Below are positions 36,979-45,732 of a DNA stretch of 62,560 bases, piece after piece. The notes below the pieces were generated by a model, which saw only the letters and a list, made by a program, of their open reading frames with translations, was not told the DNA's origin and ran no database searches. Within the stretch, counting starts at the first letter, position 1; each line of letters opens with the position of its first letter. This DNA comes from Rhodospirillaceae bacterium. Lineage in GTDB: Bacteria; Pseudomonadota; Alphaproteobacteria; Rhodospirillales; JABHCV01. The translations under genes were made by a program, and so were the position numbers. Where the stretch lies: positions 1 through 62,560 of the forward strand of contig JABMOQ010000011.1 of assembly GCA_013204045.1 (NCBI GenBank). The letters run 5' to 3'.

Positions 36979-38151
36979 TTAAAGGGCTGCAGCAATAGCC
37001 TCGTAGGCCCGGATTAAACTGAAGTCGGCTGGATCATCAACGGGGTCCGGTTGGGCGGCCACCCGGGCGATGACCACTTCCCGAACCGGGTCGACCCACA
37101 GCCATTGACCGTGGATGCCGATGGCACAGAACGCACCCGTCGAATTTCCCGTCTGGTACCACTTTGTCCGGTAGCGGCCTTCAGGGAAAGTAGCCTTCAT
37201 CCCACCTTTTCGCCAAGGCCCGGCGTCGCCACCCCGGGTGATATCGTCCACCCACGCGGCAGGCAGGACGCGGCGGCCATTGACGGTGCCGCCAAGCCGC
37301 ATCAATTCACCCAGACGCGCCAGATCGCGGAGGCGGACACACAGCCCGCCGCCGGTGCGCGGCGTGCCTTCGGCGTCGACCGTGATCTGTGCCGCGGCTT
37401 CTGCTCCCATCGGTTGCCAGATGTATTGCGACAGAGCGTCGGTGTAGGGCATCCCCGAGGCGCGCTCGATGATCCAGCCAAGCAGGTCCGAATTCGGTGA
37501 AAGGTAATGAAAAATTTCGCCATGAGGTTCCTTGCCGTGCGGCATGGTGATCAGGAATTGATGTAAGGTCTCGGCGGTCTCGCCCTCGGGCAGCGGGTTC
37601 CAAAGCGTCGAGCGTCGGTAGCGCGCATAGCCGCCAGAAGAATCGGTATAGTCCTCGATGAAGGACGAACTCACTGTCATGTCCAGAACGTGTCGCACGG
37701 TGCAATCGCCGTATGCCGATCCTGCCACCTCCGGAATGTAGCGTGTGACGGGGGCGGATTCCTCCAACTCGCCGCGTTCTATCAGAGCCCCCGCCAGCGC
37801 ACCGCCAAACGACTTGGTGACCGAAAACAGAATATGGGGCTTCAGGCCGTCATACCCATGCCAATAACGCTCGGCCGCTAGGTGCCCCGATTTCAACACC
37901 ACCAGCCCGGTCGTAGTAGTGGCCTCCATGATGTCGTCTATTCTGCGCATTTCGCCGTCAGGGTCGATGAACGTGATGTCATCAACGGACTGTGGGCTGG
38001 CGGGCAAGTCCCAAGGGGAGCCGCCGGCCGGGATTGCGGCAACGGGCACCAACGTCTCGACGTTGTGGAACGACCACTTGCTGAAAGGGGCAAGCCGCCA
38101 GTTGGCAAGGGTGACCGGTTCGGACGTTGTATCTGATGGTTTCAATGCCAT
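36979..38151 (-). CDS. Class C beta-lactamase-fold serine hydrolase (NylB/EstB-like)
   Basis: Serine hydrolase of 390 aa with the SxxK motif in SVTKSFGGALAGAL and a Tyr-containing loop FHYLSPNSDLLGWIIERASG. That loop matches 6-aminohexanoate-dimer hydrolase and family VIII esterases rather than true cephalosporinases. No signal peptide is evident, so it is probably cytoplasmic and not a resistance enzyme. It could cleave a linear amide or ester, for example an acylated amine imported by the adjacent Pot system. A terminator separates it from potD upstream. Confidence 0.85.
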   Translation of the reverse strand: MALKPSDTTSEPVTLANWRLAPFSKWSFHNVETLVPVAAIPAGGSPWDLPASPQSVDDITFIDPDGEMRRIDDIMEATTTTGLVVLKSGHLAAERYWHGYDGLKPHILFSVTKSFGGALAGALIERGELEESAPVTRYIPEVAGSAYGDCTVRHVLDMTVSSSFIEDYTDSSGGYARYRRSTLWNPLPEGETAETLHQFLITMPHGKEPHGEIFHYLSPNSDLLGWIIERASGMPYTDALSQYIWQPMGAEAAAQITVDAEGTPRTGGGLCVRLRDLARLGELMRLGGTVNGRRVLPAAWVDDITRGGDAGPWRKGGMKATFPEGRYRTKWYQTGNSTGAFCAIGIHGQWLWVDPVREVVIARVAAQPDPVDDPADFSLIRAYEAIAAAL

Positions 38152-38160
38152 GTCATCTAA

Positions 38161-38200
38161 AATAGATAAATACGAGGGCCCGGAAAATACCGGGCCCTCG
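38161..38200 (-). terminator. Rho-independent terminator after potD (system 2)
   Basis: Perfect 11-bp GC-rich stem (CGAGGGCCCGG at 38173-38183, complement at 38190-38200) with a 6-base loop. On the minus strand it is followed by the T-rich tract TATTTATCTATT. It lies 18 bp after the potD stop and should end the potABCD transcript before the serine hydrolase gene. Confidence 0.75.
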
Positions 38201-38218
38201 CAATGGTGGGAGGGGGTG

Positions 38219-39256
38219 TTATTTCGTCAGTTCTGTCCAGATAGCCGTGTAATAATCGTTGGCTTCCTTCGAGCATGCTGGCGGGAAAACGCCCATGGAC
38301 TTGAATTCGTCTGGGACGATAACTTCAGGTGCGGTCGCCATCTCTTCAGGCATGAACTTTTCCGAACCGGAAATGCCGTTGGCATACTTCGCGAAGCTGG
38401 AAATCAGCGCCGCGTTTTCCGGGTCCATGACGAAGTTCTGGAACAGCTTGGCGTTTTCGACGTTCTTGGCGTCTTTCAGAACCATCGCGTTGTCCATCCA
38501 CACGGTGTATCCTTCGCGGGGATAGCCGTACCGGATGGACGATTTCGCCAGTCGCGCGCGCATAGCCGCACCGTTCCAGTAGATGGCGGCGGCATAGTCG
38601 CCACGCGGCATCTTCTCGACCAGACCATAATCCATGGACAGCCATTTCGGTTTGGCCGCGACCAGAACGTCCCGCGCTTTTTTCAGCGCCGCCTTGTCGG
38701 TACTGCAGGGCTCACTACCAACATACATCATGGCCGTGTTCATGATATCGAGCATTTCCGGCGCAATGTTGATCTTGCCGACCAGTTCGGCGGGCGGATC
38801 GAAGACAATGGCGGACGTATTGATATCACCCTTGTAAACATCGGTATCAACGACCATGCCGACGGTGCCCCACTGCCAGGGAACGCTGTAACGACGGCCT
38901 GGATCGAAGAACGGATTGCGCCATTCGGGGGCGACGTTCTTGAAGTTCGACATCTGGTCGGGGCGAGATTCTATTACCAACCCTTCCTCAATAAAGATCT
39001 TCACATGGCTGGCCGACGGCACAACCATGTCGAAGCCGTGACCACCAGCCTTGATCTTGGCGAGCGCGGTAGAGTTAGAGTCATAGTCCGTAACCGTAAC
39101 CTTGATGCCGGTTTCTTTTTCAAATTTGGCAAGAAGATCAGGGTTGGTGTAGTTGCCCCAGTTATAAAGCTGCAATTCGCCGCCCGCATGGGCCGCGCCC
39201 GATGCCAGCAGCATCATGATACCCGCCAGTCCGGCGGCCAGTTTTCGCATATTCAT
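38219..39256 (-). CDS. potD: Spermidine/putrescine-type ABC periplasmic binding protein (system 2)
   Basis: PotD-family binding protein, 345 aa, with a Sec signal ending AHA (residues 22-24). The mature start GELQLYNWGNYTNPDLLAKFE is characteristic, with VPWQWGTVGMVVDTDVY and NGAAMRARLAKS in the ligand cleft. It is the last gene of potA-B-C-D on the minus strand. The cleft residues differ from system 1, so a different amine is likely. Confidence 0.93.
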   Translation of the reverse strand: MNMRKLAAGLAGIMMLLASGAAHAGGELQLYNWGNYTNPDLLAKFEKETGIKVTVTDYDSNSTALAKIKAGGHGFDMVVPSASHVKIFIEEGLVIESRPDQMSNFKNVAPEWRNPFFDPGRRYSVPWQWGTVGMVVDTDVYKGDINTSAIVFDPPAELVGKINIAPEMLDIMNTAMMYVGSEPCSTDKAALKKARDVLVAAKPKWLSMDYGLVEKMPRGDYAAAIYWNGAAMRARLAKSSIRYGYPREGYTVWMDNAMVLKDAKNVENAKLFQNFVMDPENAALISSFAKYANGISGSEKFMPEEMATAPEVIVPDEFKSMGVFPPACSKEANDYYTAIWTELTK

Positions 39257-39323
39257 CGCTACCTCCCTTTTTTCTACTCCGGTTATAAATTATTTACCCT
39301 GAATACAAGTTCCAAGATTAGCC

Positions 39324-40142
39324 CTAATCCCGCTTATGGGAAACAACAAAGAAGAACGAAACCACCAGCAAGGATATGGCCAGCAGGACCGTTGAAATGG
39401 CGTTGATCTCGGGCGTTATGATGCGCCTCAGTTGCCCAAGCATGTAGGTCGGCAAAGTTTCCTGTCCCGCAGATTTAACGAATTCTGTTATGACAATATC
39501 ATCCAACGAAATGACGAAGGCCAGCATTGCTCCTGCGATAATGCCGGGCCACATCAGCGGCAGCGTGACGCGGCGGAACGTCATCCACGGCGTCGCGTAC
39601 AGATCGGCGGCGGCGGTCTCCAGGGTCAAATCCATCCCTTCCAGTCGCGCGCGGATCGGCAGGTATGCAAACGGGATGCAGAACGCGGTGTGCGCAGCGA
39701 CAAGGTAGAATAACCCCTGCACCCCTGTCGCCACCTTGATCATCGCAAACAGGATCAGCAACGCCACCGCGGTGACAATTTCGGGCACCATTAACGGTTG
39801 GTTGATCATGGCGTAAATCGCTGTCAATCCCCGGAACGGACGAATTCTTGTCGTCCCCAACGCCGCCATCGTCGCCAGCACCGTCGAATAAAGAGATGCC
39901 TGCAACGCCAGCACCAGGGAACGGATCGTCGCATCTTGAACAATCTCGTTATTCCAGGCAGAGACATACCACTGCAACGAGAATCCCTCCCAGATGGAGA
40001 TATATTTCCCGGCGTTGAAGGAATAGATCACCAGTGTCACGATCGGTGCATACAGCATGAAAAAGCACGCAAGCGCGATTATCGTGAAACCGGGCTGATA
40101 CCGAAGTGAGAAGGTTTTGGGTTTCATGCTAAGGATGTTCAT
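39324..40142 (-). CDS. potC: Polyamine-type ABC permease PotC-like (system 2)
   Basis: Permease of 272 aa. The start at 40142 (MNILSMKPKT) overlaps the potB stop by 4 bp (ATGA); the longer open frame extends into potB and has no family likeness. EAA loop ETAAADLYATPWMTFRRVTLP and SLDDIVITEFVKSAGQETLP identify the PotC/PotI subunit. The stop is 67 bp before potD. Confidence 0.93.
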   Translation of the reverse strand: MNILSMKPKTFSLRYQPGFTIIALACFFMLYAPIVTLVIYSFNAGKYISIWEGFSLQWYVSAWNNEIVQDATIRSLVLALQASLYSTVLATMAALGTTRIRPFRGLTAIYAMINQPLMVPEIVTAVALLILFAMIKVATGVQGLFYLVAAHTAFCIPFAYLPIRARLEGMDLTLETAAADLYATPWMTFRRVTLPLMWPGIIAGAMLAFVISLDDIVITEFVKSAGQETLPTYMLGQLRRIITPEINAISTVLLAISLLVVSFFFVVSHKRD

Positions 40143-41065
40143 CGTTGTAGTTCCGCATTCTTCTGGACAGTGCGGACGTAAACCAGCAGCGCAACCATAA
40201 CGACCGCCAGCAGTGTGATCGATAGCGCCGCCCCCAACGGCCAGTTGCGCCCGGCGCCAAATTGCAGTTCGATCAGGTTGCCGAGCATCATCTTCTTGCC
40301 GCCGCCCAAAACCCGTGGTGTGACGAAGGCTCCCAGCGCGGGAATAAATACCAGAATCGAACCGGCGACAACACCCGGCCGGACCAAGGGAATAATCACC
40401 CGCCACAACACCTTGAGCCGCGTTGCATAGAGGTCGTAGGCGGCCTCGACCAGGCTGAAATCCAGCCGTTCCATCGCCGCGTAAAGCGGCAGAACCATCA
40501 ACGGCAGATAGACATAGGTCATACCGACCATGATGGCGAAGTCCGTGTTCATCATCTGGACGGGCGCATCAATGACGCCAATAAAAATAAGCAGAGTATT
40601 GATCATGCCCTCGTTACGGATCACTTCCATAATCGCGAAGGTGCGGATCAGCAGGTTGGTCCAGAACGGGACGGTCACCATGAACAGCCAGATGTTTCGT
40701 GAATTCTGTGGGCGGGTGGCAATGAAATACGCGGTCGGGAAGCCAAGAATCAGAGTCGTTATCGTAGTGAAAAAAGACAACCGCATCGACCGCCAGAGAA
40801 TTTTCAGATGTGCATCAGCCAGCGAAAGGGTGTCATCAAAAATGTCGCGTTGAAAAACAACTCTGAACCATGCGTCAACCGATGGTTTCCACACTACGCC
40901 GCCGTACTCACCTGATTCCAGAAACGAATAAACGAGAACGATCAGCAGCGGCCCGGACGCCGCGAGAAAAAGTACCGTCAACGCAGGCGCGCACAACAGC
41001 CAATGACGACGAACCGCCAACTGCTCCGCAAAGACCGATGGATCGTTGTTGGACGAGGAAGTCAT
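40139..41065 (-). CDS. potB: Polyamine-type ABC permease PotB-like (system 2)
   Basis: Permease of 308 aa, six hydrophobic segments. The EAA loop is VEAAYDLYATRLKVLWRVIIP, followed by the FIPALGAFVTPRVLGGGK segment. It starts 1 bp after the potA stop and is coupled to potC, so the system 2 genes form a tight operon. Confidence 0.93.
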   Translation of the reverse strand: MTSSSNNDPSVFAEQLAVRRHWLLCAPALTVLFLAASGPLLIVLVYSFLESGEYGGVVWKPSVDAWFRVVFQRDIFDDTLSLADAHLKILWRSMRLSFFTTITTLILGFPTAYFIATRPQNSRNIWLFMVTVPFWTNLLIRTFAIMEVIRNEGMINTLLIFIGVIDAPVQMMNTDFAIMVGMTYVYLPLMVLPLYAAMERLDFSLVEAAYDLYATRLKVLWRVIIPLVRPGVVAGSILVFIPALGAFVTPRVLGGGKKMMLGNLIELQFGAGRNWPLGAALSITLLAVVMVALLVYVRTVQKNAELQR

Positions 41066-41066
41066 G

Positions 41067-42191
41067 TCAGTCCCTCAGCACCTGAAGGGAATCGGATTCA
41101 AGGGCAATGCCGACGGTTTCCCCAACGGCGAACACCTCGTCTTCGTTCCTCTGATTTTGGCTGCGCACAACGAATGGCGCGTTGTCGGAAAGCTTCAAGT
41201 GATAGTGCGTGTCGGTGCCCAGATAGACGACATTTTCCAACATGCCGTCGAGTTCCCCCTCGCCCGGCGTGACCAAAGTCGCATGTTCGGGTCGGACCAC
41301 CGCCGTTACCCGACCGCTGGGCGTCATGCCTTCAGGCAAGTCGGCGTTAACCTCGCGTCCCGAGGAAAGAAGCAGCCGCGCCTTCCCGCCCGCCGACGAG
41401 GTCACATCGGCTATCAGGAAATTGGTATCGCCGATGAAGTCTGCTACGAAGCGTTCCGCCGGGTGGTCGTAGATCTGTCGGGGCGAACCTATCTGTAGTA
41501 TCTGCCCCCGGCTCATCACCGCGATCCGATCCGACATGGTTAGGGCTTCTTCCTGGTCGTGAGTGACAAAAATGAAGGTGATCCCGGTTTCATGTTGGAG
41601 GCGCTTGAGCTCGATTTGCATATCCTTGCGCAGCTTGTAGTCGAGCGCGGACAGGGGTTCGTCGAGAAGCAGGACCTTCGGGCGCGGTGCCAGCGCGCGG
41701 GCGAGCGCGACGCGCTGCTGCTGGCCGCCGGAAATCTGGTCGGTACGGCGATCGCGGAGTTCCCCCATGCGGACCAGGGCCAGCATCTTGTCTACGACAT
41801 CTGCAACGTCCGAGTTCGATCGGCCCAGCATTTCCAGACCGAAACCAATGTTCTGGGCGACGGTCATGTGGGGGAAAAGCGCGTAATTTTGAAAGACGGT
41901 ATTGACTGGTCTCTTGTAGGGAGGCAGGTGCGAAATATCCTGCCCCTCCAGACGGATGGTCCCGCTGGTCGGATGATCGAATCCCGCGATCAGGCGCAGA
42001 AGCGTTGTCTTGCCGCAACCTGAAGGCCCAAGCAGGGTGAAAAATTCGTTTTCGTGGATCGTCACCGAAACATCGTCGAGGGCGCGGACCTGACCAGCGC
42101 CCTCACCGAAAATCTTGACGACATTCTGGGCGATGATATCAACGCCAGGTGCATGCGCATTCGCAGGCGCATCGTTCACGTTATCTTGCAC
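41067..42191 (-). CDS. potA: Polyamine-type ABC ATP-binding protein (system 2)
   Basis: ABC ATPase of 374 aa. It has Walker [15 protein letters not shown], signature [16 protein letters not shown], Walker [14 protein letters not shown]-loop [10 protein letters not shown], and a C-terminal TOBE domain. The start is GTG preceded by an AAGGGGGG site. It is first in the potABCD order. The 180-bp gap upstream (42192-42371) is AT-rich and presumably carries the promoter; no clear motif was found there. Confidence 0.94.
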   Translation of the reverse strand: MQDNVNDAPANAHAPGVDIIAQNVVKIFGEGAGQVRALDDVSVTIHENEFFTLLGPSGCGKTTLLRLIAGFDHPTSGTIRLEGQDISHLPPYKRPVNTVFQNYALFPHMTVAQNIGFGLEMLGRSNSDVADVVDKMLALVRMGELRDRRTDQISGGQQQRVALARALAPRPKVLLLDEPLSALDYKLRKDMQIELKRLQHETGITFIFVTHDQEEALTMSDRIAVMSRGQILQIGSPRQIYDHPAERFVADFIGDTNFLIADVTSSAGGKARLLLSSGREVNADLPEGMTPSGRVTAVVRPEHATLVTPGEGELDGMLENVVYLGTDTHYHLKLSDNAPFVVRSQNQRNEDEVFAVGETVGIALESDSLQVLRD

Positions 42192-42371
42192 CGGACGCCC
42201 CCCCTTGGTTCGTTTTTTTTATGAATTATTTATACCGTAGTATAACCATCACACCCAACAATGGACAAGGTAGATTCCGGTTTCAATCCACCCGAACAAA
42301 AGGAAAAGATATATATTTTTCATAATACTAATATCATCCTAGGTCAGAACAGCGAGGACCGACTGAAACGG

Positions 42372-43793
42372 TCAGGCAGCCCCCTTTTCCTGTGGCAAGA
42401 TCGGGGCGAGATCCAGTCCCAATGCTTCTTCCAACAAAAGTGCAGCACCCAGCAAACCTGCTTCATCGCGCGGACGGCCGATCATTTGCAGGCCGACCGG
42501 CAGTCCCGAAGCGGTAAAACCACACGGCAGCGAAAGTGCCGGTAGGGAAACAAACGTGATCGCATAAACGATCGCAAGCCAGTCAATATAAGTGTCGAAC
42601 GTCACACCGTTGCACTTTTCGACGTAGCGTTGCTCAACCGGAAACGGCGGCACAATCGTCGTCGGGCACAGCAAAAAATCAAAATCGTCGAAGAACCGGA
42701 TAACGCGATTCCTGATTTTGGCGCGATCCCGCGTCGCCCGAATCACATCCCCGACCGCGAGCCCCAATCCGCGCTCGATGTTGCCAATGATTTCAGATCG
42801 CAGCACATTCCTGTGGGTTTCTAGCAGGCCGCCCAGACCAACCGCATAATCGAACGCCCGCAGAACCTGATAGGCTTCGTGCACACCTGAAAAATCCGGG
42901 TGCGCTTCTTCCACCGGCACACCCATATCTTCGAAACCAAGGGCGGCTTTTTTGCAGATCGCCGCGATTTCGGGTTCGACCGGCGTAATGCCGAGATCGG
43001 GACTGAAGGCGATTCGTACCGGTCGAGTCCGCTTGCGCGCGCTTTCCAGGAACGACCTTTCCGGGTTCGGCAGGGACAACGGATCAGCCGGGTGCCAGCC
43101 ACTCATAGCATCCAGCAACAATGCCACATCCTCAACGTTGCGCGCCATCGGCCCCAGAACCGCATGGGTCTGGTAGGGATTTTCCGACGGGTCCAGCGCC
43201 ACCCGCCCGGGCGAGGGCCTGAGGCCGACAATGCCACAAAAGCTGGCCGGGCTGCGCAGCGACCCGGCATTGTCCGACCCCTGCGCCAGCCACGCCGTGC
43301 CCGAGGCCAGCGCCGCCGCAGCCCCGCCCGACGACCCGGCGGCTGACATCCGGGTGTCCCACGGGTTGCGTGTCGCCCCGAAAACCTCGTTGAAGGTGTT
43401 GGCACCAGAGCCGAATTCCGGCGTGTTGGACTTGGCATAGACGATCGCGCCTTCGGCCTCCAGATGCTCTACGGGAATATCGCTGTGCCGGGAAATATGA
43501 TCGGCGTAGATGGTCGAACCGAACGTGGTTCTGACACCTTCGACCTGTTCCAGGTCCTTGATCGGCACCGGCAGACCGCAGAGCAGGCCGCGCTCATCCA
43601 CCGGGCGTGTCAACAAACGGTCGGCGTGCAACCGCGCGCGTTCAAAACAAAGCGTCGGCAGGGCGTTGACTGCGGGCTCAACCCGGTCGATGCGCGCTTC
43701 CAGGGCGTCTAAAAGGTCGTGCGGCGTAACCCTGCCCTGGCGCAGGGCATCCACCAAATCGACGGCTCGTTGTTCAATCAAATCGCTCATCAA
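42372..43793 (-). CDS. Amidase (amidase signature family), second copy
   Basis: Ser-Ser-Lys amidase of 473 aa. The lysine lies in PIKDLEQVEGVRTTFGS, the cis-serine in SDNAGSLRSPASFCG and the nucleophile region in AAGSSGGAAAALASG. Family length and motif order are complete. It stands upstream of the system 2 pot operon on the same strand and may cleave an amide imported by it. It is clearly divergent from the amidase at 7403-8815. Confidence 0.92.
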   Translation of the reverse strand: MMSDLIEQRAVDLVDALRQGRVTPHDLLDALEARIDRVEPAVNALPTLCFERARLHADRLLTRPVDERGLLCGLPVPIKDLEQVEGVRTTFGSTIYADHISRHSDIPVEHLEAEGAIVYAKSNTPEFGSGANTFNEVFGATRNPWDTRMSAAGSSGGAAAALASGTAWLAQGSDNAGSLRSPASFCGIVGLRPSPGRVALDPSENPYQTHAVLGPMARNVEDVALLLDAMSGWHPADPLSLPNPERSFLESARKRTRPVRIAFSPDLGITPVEPEIAAICKKAALGFEDMGVPVEEAHPDFSGVHEAYQVLRAFDYAVGLGGLLETHRNVLRSEIIGNIERGLGLAVGDVIRATRDRAKIRNRVIRFFDDFDFLLCPTTIVPPFPVEQRYVEKCNGVTFDTYIDWLAIVYAITFVSLPALSLPCGFTASGLPVGLQMIGRPRDEAGLLGAALLLEEALGLDLAPILPQEKGAA

Positions 43794-43825
43794 TGTGCCC
43801 TTGAATTGCCAGCGTTGATATCACC

Positions 43826-44160
43826 TCAGAGCGTCTTTTTGTTTTTCAGGTAGCTCTCCATTGAATCGTCAAGAGCATCGATCCATGGCGTGTGATGCTT
43901 TGGCGACATATTGCCTGTCATCAGGGATCGATATGAGTTGTTGCGGAAGCCCATGATATCTTCGTGCTTGTGGTGCTCCCACTCCATGAATGTCTTGTTG
44001 ACGCCTTCGACATCAAAACTTGGATAATCCGTGTCTGCTATCAGGTCAAGAACGTAATCGCCCTGGAAGTAGATCATGTCCTCATCCGTTTCCAGTGCTT
44101 CCTCACGCTTGCGCCATTCTGCGCTATGCTTCGTCATCTCGGCCTTGGATGGCAGCCCGG
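43826..44160 (-). pseudogene. Relic of trimethylamine monooxygenase (tmm), C-terminal quarter only
   Basis: A 103-codon frame from an ATG at 44137 contains FQGDYVLDLIADTDYP, FMEWEHHKHEDIM and SLMTGNMSPKHHTPWIDA. This is the pattern of the end of bacterial flavin-containing trimethylamine monooxygenases (about 450 aa) as I remember it. Reading upstream in the same frame gives GLPSKAEM, still Tmm-like, then a stop at 44183-44185 with unrelated sequence. The FAD and NADPH domains are missing altogether. It is therefore a truncated remnant, not a working enzyme, and marks a deletion or insertion breakpoint near 44160. A small independent hypothetical protein is the less likely alternative. Confidence 0.7.
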
Positions 44161-44422
44161 ACGACGCGGGGGCCTCAAGCGGTTAAAAGTGGGCACAGGC
44201 GTACCTGTCATTAAAACCTATATACAGAAACAAATCCTATTTATCAAGCTGTAATTTCTGTTCGGGTAGGGACTTGGCTCACTTTCGTATGAATCCACTC
44301 TTCTGACATCCCTGATAATTTGGGGAAAACACAATCAGGAGCGGGTAAAATGACGATTGAAATAATGAGTGGTGGCGGACGCAGTCTGGAGCGAACCCGT
44401 CTCTGGTGTTCCTGTGGCGGAT

Positions 44423-44591
44423 TTCCCTGTTAAACAGGGAATTTACAGGGAAAATTTTCAATTCTAATGCGGATCGTGCCGAAACCGCCTGTTGAGACGC
44501 AGGTTTTGTGCGGTCTTGATACCGAATTCCCTAAAAAAAGAACAGGGAATTTATATGAAAAAACAGGGAACTTGCATGAGAGAACAGGGAA
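44423..44591. repeat. Cluster of short AACAGGGAA repeats in a gene-free patch
   Basis: Within the 523-bp gap 44161-44683 the nonamer AACAGGGAA occurs at 44433, 44541, 44562 and 44583. ACAGGGAA occurs at 44445, and inverted copies (TTCCCTGTT, 44423-44431) make the perfect 19-base palindrome 44423-44441. Spacing among the last three is 21 bases, which fakes a coding-like TGNLYEKTGNLHERTG repeat. The patch resembles dispersed non-coding repeats seen in alphaproteobacterial intergenic scars. The rest of the gap shows no gene or RNA that I can recognise. Confidence 0.6.
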
Positions 44592-44683
44592 AGAGAATCT
44601 TAAATCAGGTGACGATTCAAGAGCGTTGATATCTACCCAGGCCGAGTACATTGGCCTTAAGCTTAGGTTGGCTACTATTTAAC

Positions 44684-45313
44684 CTATTTCGATCGCCCCT
44701 TAATTCCTTGCAGCGTTTTTTCGATGGCCTGCTGGGCGATCTTGAGGTCGCTTGTCGATCCGGCCATGAAGACACGGCCTGTGGCCCCCATCATCTGGAT
44801 ATCGACGATGGTGGTTTCAGGAGCCACTTTTTCGGCTTCGTTAGCGGCGACGGCGGCAAACAGGGCAGGGGCCATCTCGTAAAGCAGCATGGATTGGCCG
44901 GGTAGGATCATTGAAGCGTTGCGCATGCGGTTGAGGATAATGGCGTGCTGGTCGGCAATATCCTCAATAATATCCGTATAGAGTGTTGACGGTGCAAGTT
45001 GATCGGTGGCCTTGGCGTTGATCCCTTGTAGAATTGCTTCACCGGCGGCGTCCAGTTCATCACGGTCCGTCGAATGAAGTTCCAGCAAGCCGAATTGGCG
45101 TTCCGTAAACAGGATGCCTGGCTCCATATCCGGCGCCGCCTTCAGCGCCAGATCAACAACCCGGTGAATGGAAAGCGCCGGCGCCACCTCGATGATCAGG
45201 CTGTTATCGCCCTGCATGGGGGGGTAGCCACGCGCCCGTACAGGCGTCGACATGTACGCTGAGAATTGAGGTTGCAAATCCTCAATAGGAAGATAGACAC
45301 GAAGTTCGGTCAT
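44684..45313 (-). CDS. BMC-T shell protein (tandem BMC domains), copy 1
   Basis: Trimer-forming bacterial microcompartment shell protein, 209 aa, with two BMC domains (about residues 1-100 and 105-205). The second domain ends with VDIQMMGATGRVFMAGSTSDL and KIAQQAIEKTL, typical of the fold. It resembles the other BMC-T gene of this locus in layout and in EVAPxL and ERQFGxLExHSxD segments. In the mycobacterial RMM compartment two such proteins (MSM0271, MSM0275) form double-ringed or strip-forming edge pieces. It is the last gene of the shell operon, 86 bp after the BMC-H gene. Confidence 0.88.
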   Translation of the reverse strand: MTELRVYLPIEDLQPQFSAYMSTPVRARGYPPMQGDNSLIIEVAPALSIHRVVDLALKAAPDMEPGILFTERQFGLLELHSTDRDELDAAGEAILQGINAKATDQLAPSTLYTDIIEDIADQHAIILNRMRNASMILPGQSMLLYEMAPALFAAVAANEAEKVAPETTIVDIQMMGATGRVFMAGSTSDLKIAQQAIEKTLQGIKGRSK

Positions 45314-45351
45314 TTATTAACCAGTCATTATTGCTCGTGCAGGACCGCCGC

Positions 45352-45377
45352 TTCCCTGCGCAAGAGCGCGCAGGGAA
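45352..45377 (-). other. Hairpin between BMC-H and BMC-T genes
   Basis: Perfect 10-bp GC-rich inverted repeat (TTCCCTGCGC at 45352-45361, complement at 45368-45377) with a 6-base loop, 22 bp after the BMC-H stop. No T-run follows. A stem behind the BMC-H gene would stabilise its mRNA and partly uncouple the BMC-T below it, matching the need for many more hexamers than trimers. The role is inferred. Confidence 0.6.
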
Positions 45378-45399
45378 CGGATGCCCAGAACAGAGAGAG

Positions 45400-45681
45400 T
45401 TATTTAGTTGTCGACGTGAAGTGTTTGCTTAGGTCCTGATGGGGCCGCGGAATAACGTGGACCGAAACAAGTTCGCCAACCTGGCCAGCGGTTTCTGCAC
45501 CCGCCTCGGTCGCCGCCTTTACCGCGCCAACGTCGCCCGATATAACAACCGCGATCAGGCCATCGCCGACTTCTTCACGTTTGACGATGGTGACGTTGGC
45601 AGCTTTAACCATAGCGTCAGCAGCCGCGAGTGCGGCAACGTAGCCTTTTGTTTCGATCATGCCCAGTGCTTGATTAGCCAT
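45400..45681 (-). CDS. BMC-H hexameric microcompartment shell protein
   Basis: Single-domain BMC shell protein, 93 aa, that aligns without gaps to Pdu[43 protein letters not shown] and [10 protein letters not shown] are canonical. The central-pore loop reads EEVGDGL where PduA has EKIGSGL. Pore residue Ser40 is therefore Asp40 and Lys37 is Glu37, an acidic pore. It should form the facets of the compartment. A strong GAGGAGAAG site precedes the ATG, as expected for the most abundant shell part. Confidence 0.96.
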   Translation of the reverse strand: MANQALGMIETKGYVAALAAADAMVKAANVTIVKREEVGDGLIAVVISGDVGAVKAATEAGAETAGQVGELVSVHVIPRPHQDLSKHFTSTTK

Positions 45682-45732
45682 TTTTCTTCTCCTCTACAGT
45701 GCTTCAAATTTAACAAAATATAACGGACCCAC

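Noticed and set aside
36979-38151. Antibiotic-resistance beta-lactamase
   Set aside because: The SxxK motif is present but the downstream loop matches NylB/EstB-type hydrolases, and no secretion signal is seen.
37919-39406. A 495-codon open frame on the plus strand
   Set aside because: It lies antisense to potD and the serine hydrolase, both of which have clear family motifs and signal or catalytic residues. The plus-strand translation is rich in His/Arg with no recognisable domain.
44279-44682. Short frames of 60-73 codons in the repeat patch, including one with TGNLYEKTGNLHERTG
   Set aside because: The repetition arises from the phased AACAGGGAA DNA repeat. No ribosome site or known domain, and both strands give similar low-complexity products.
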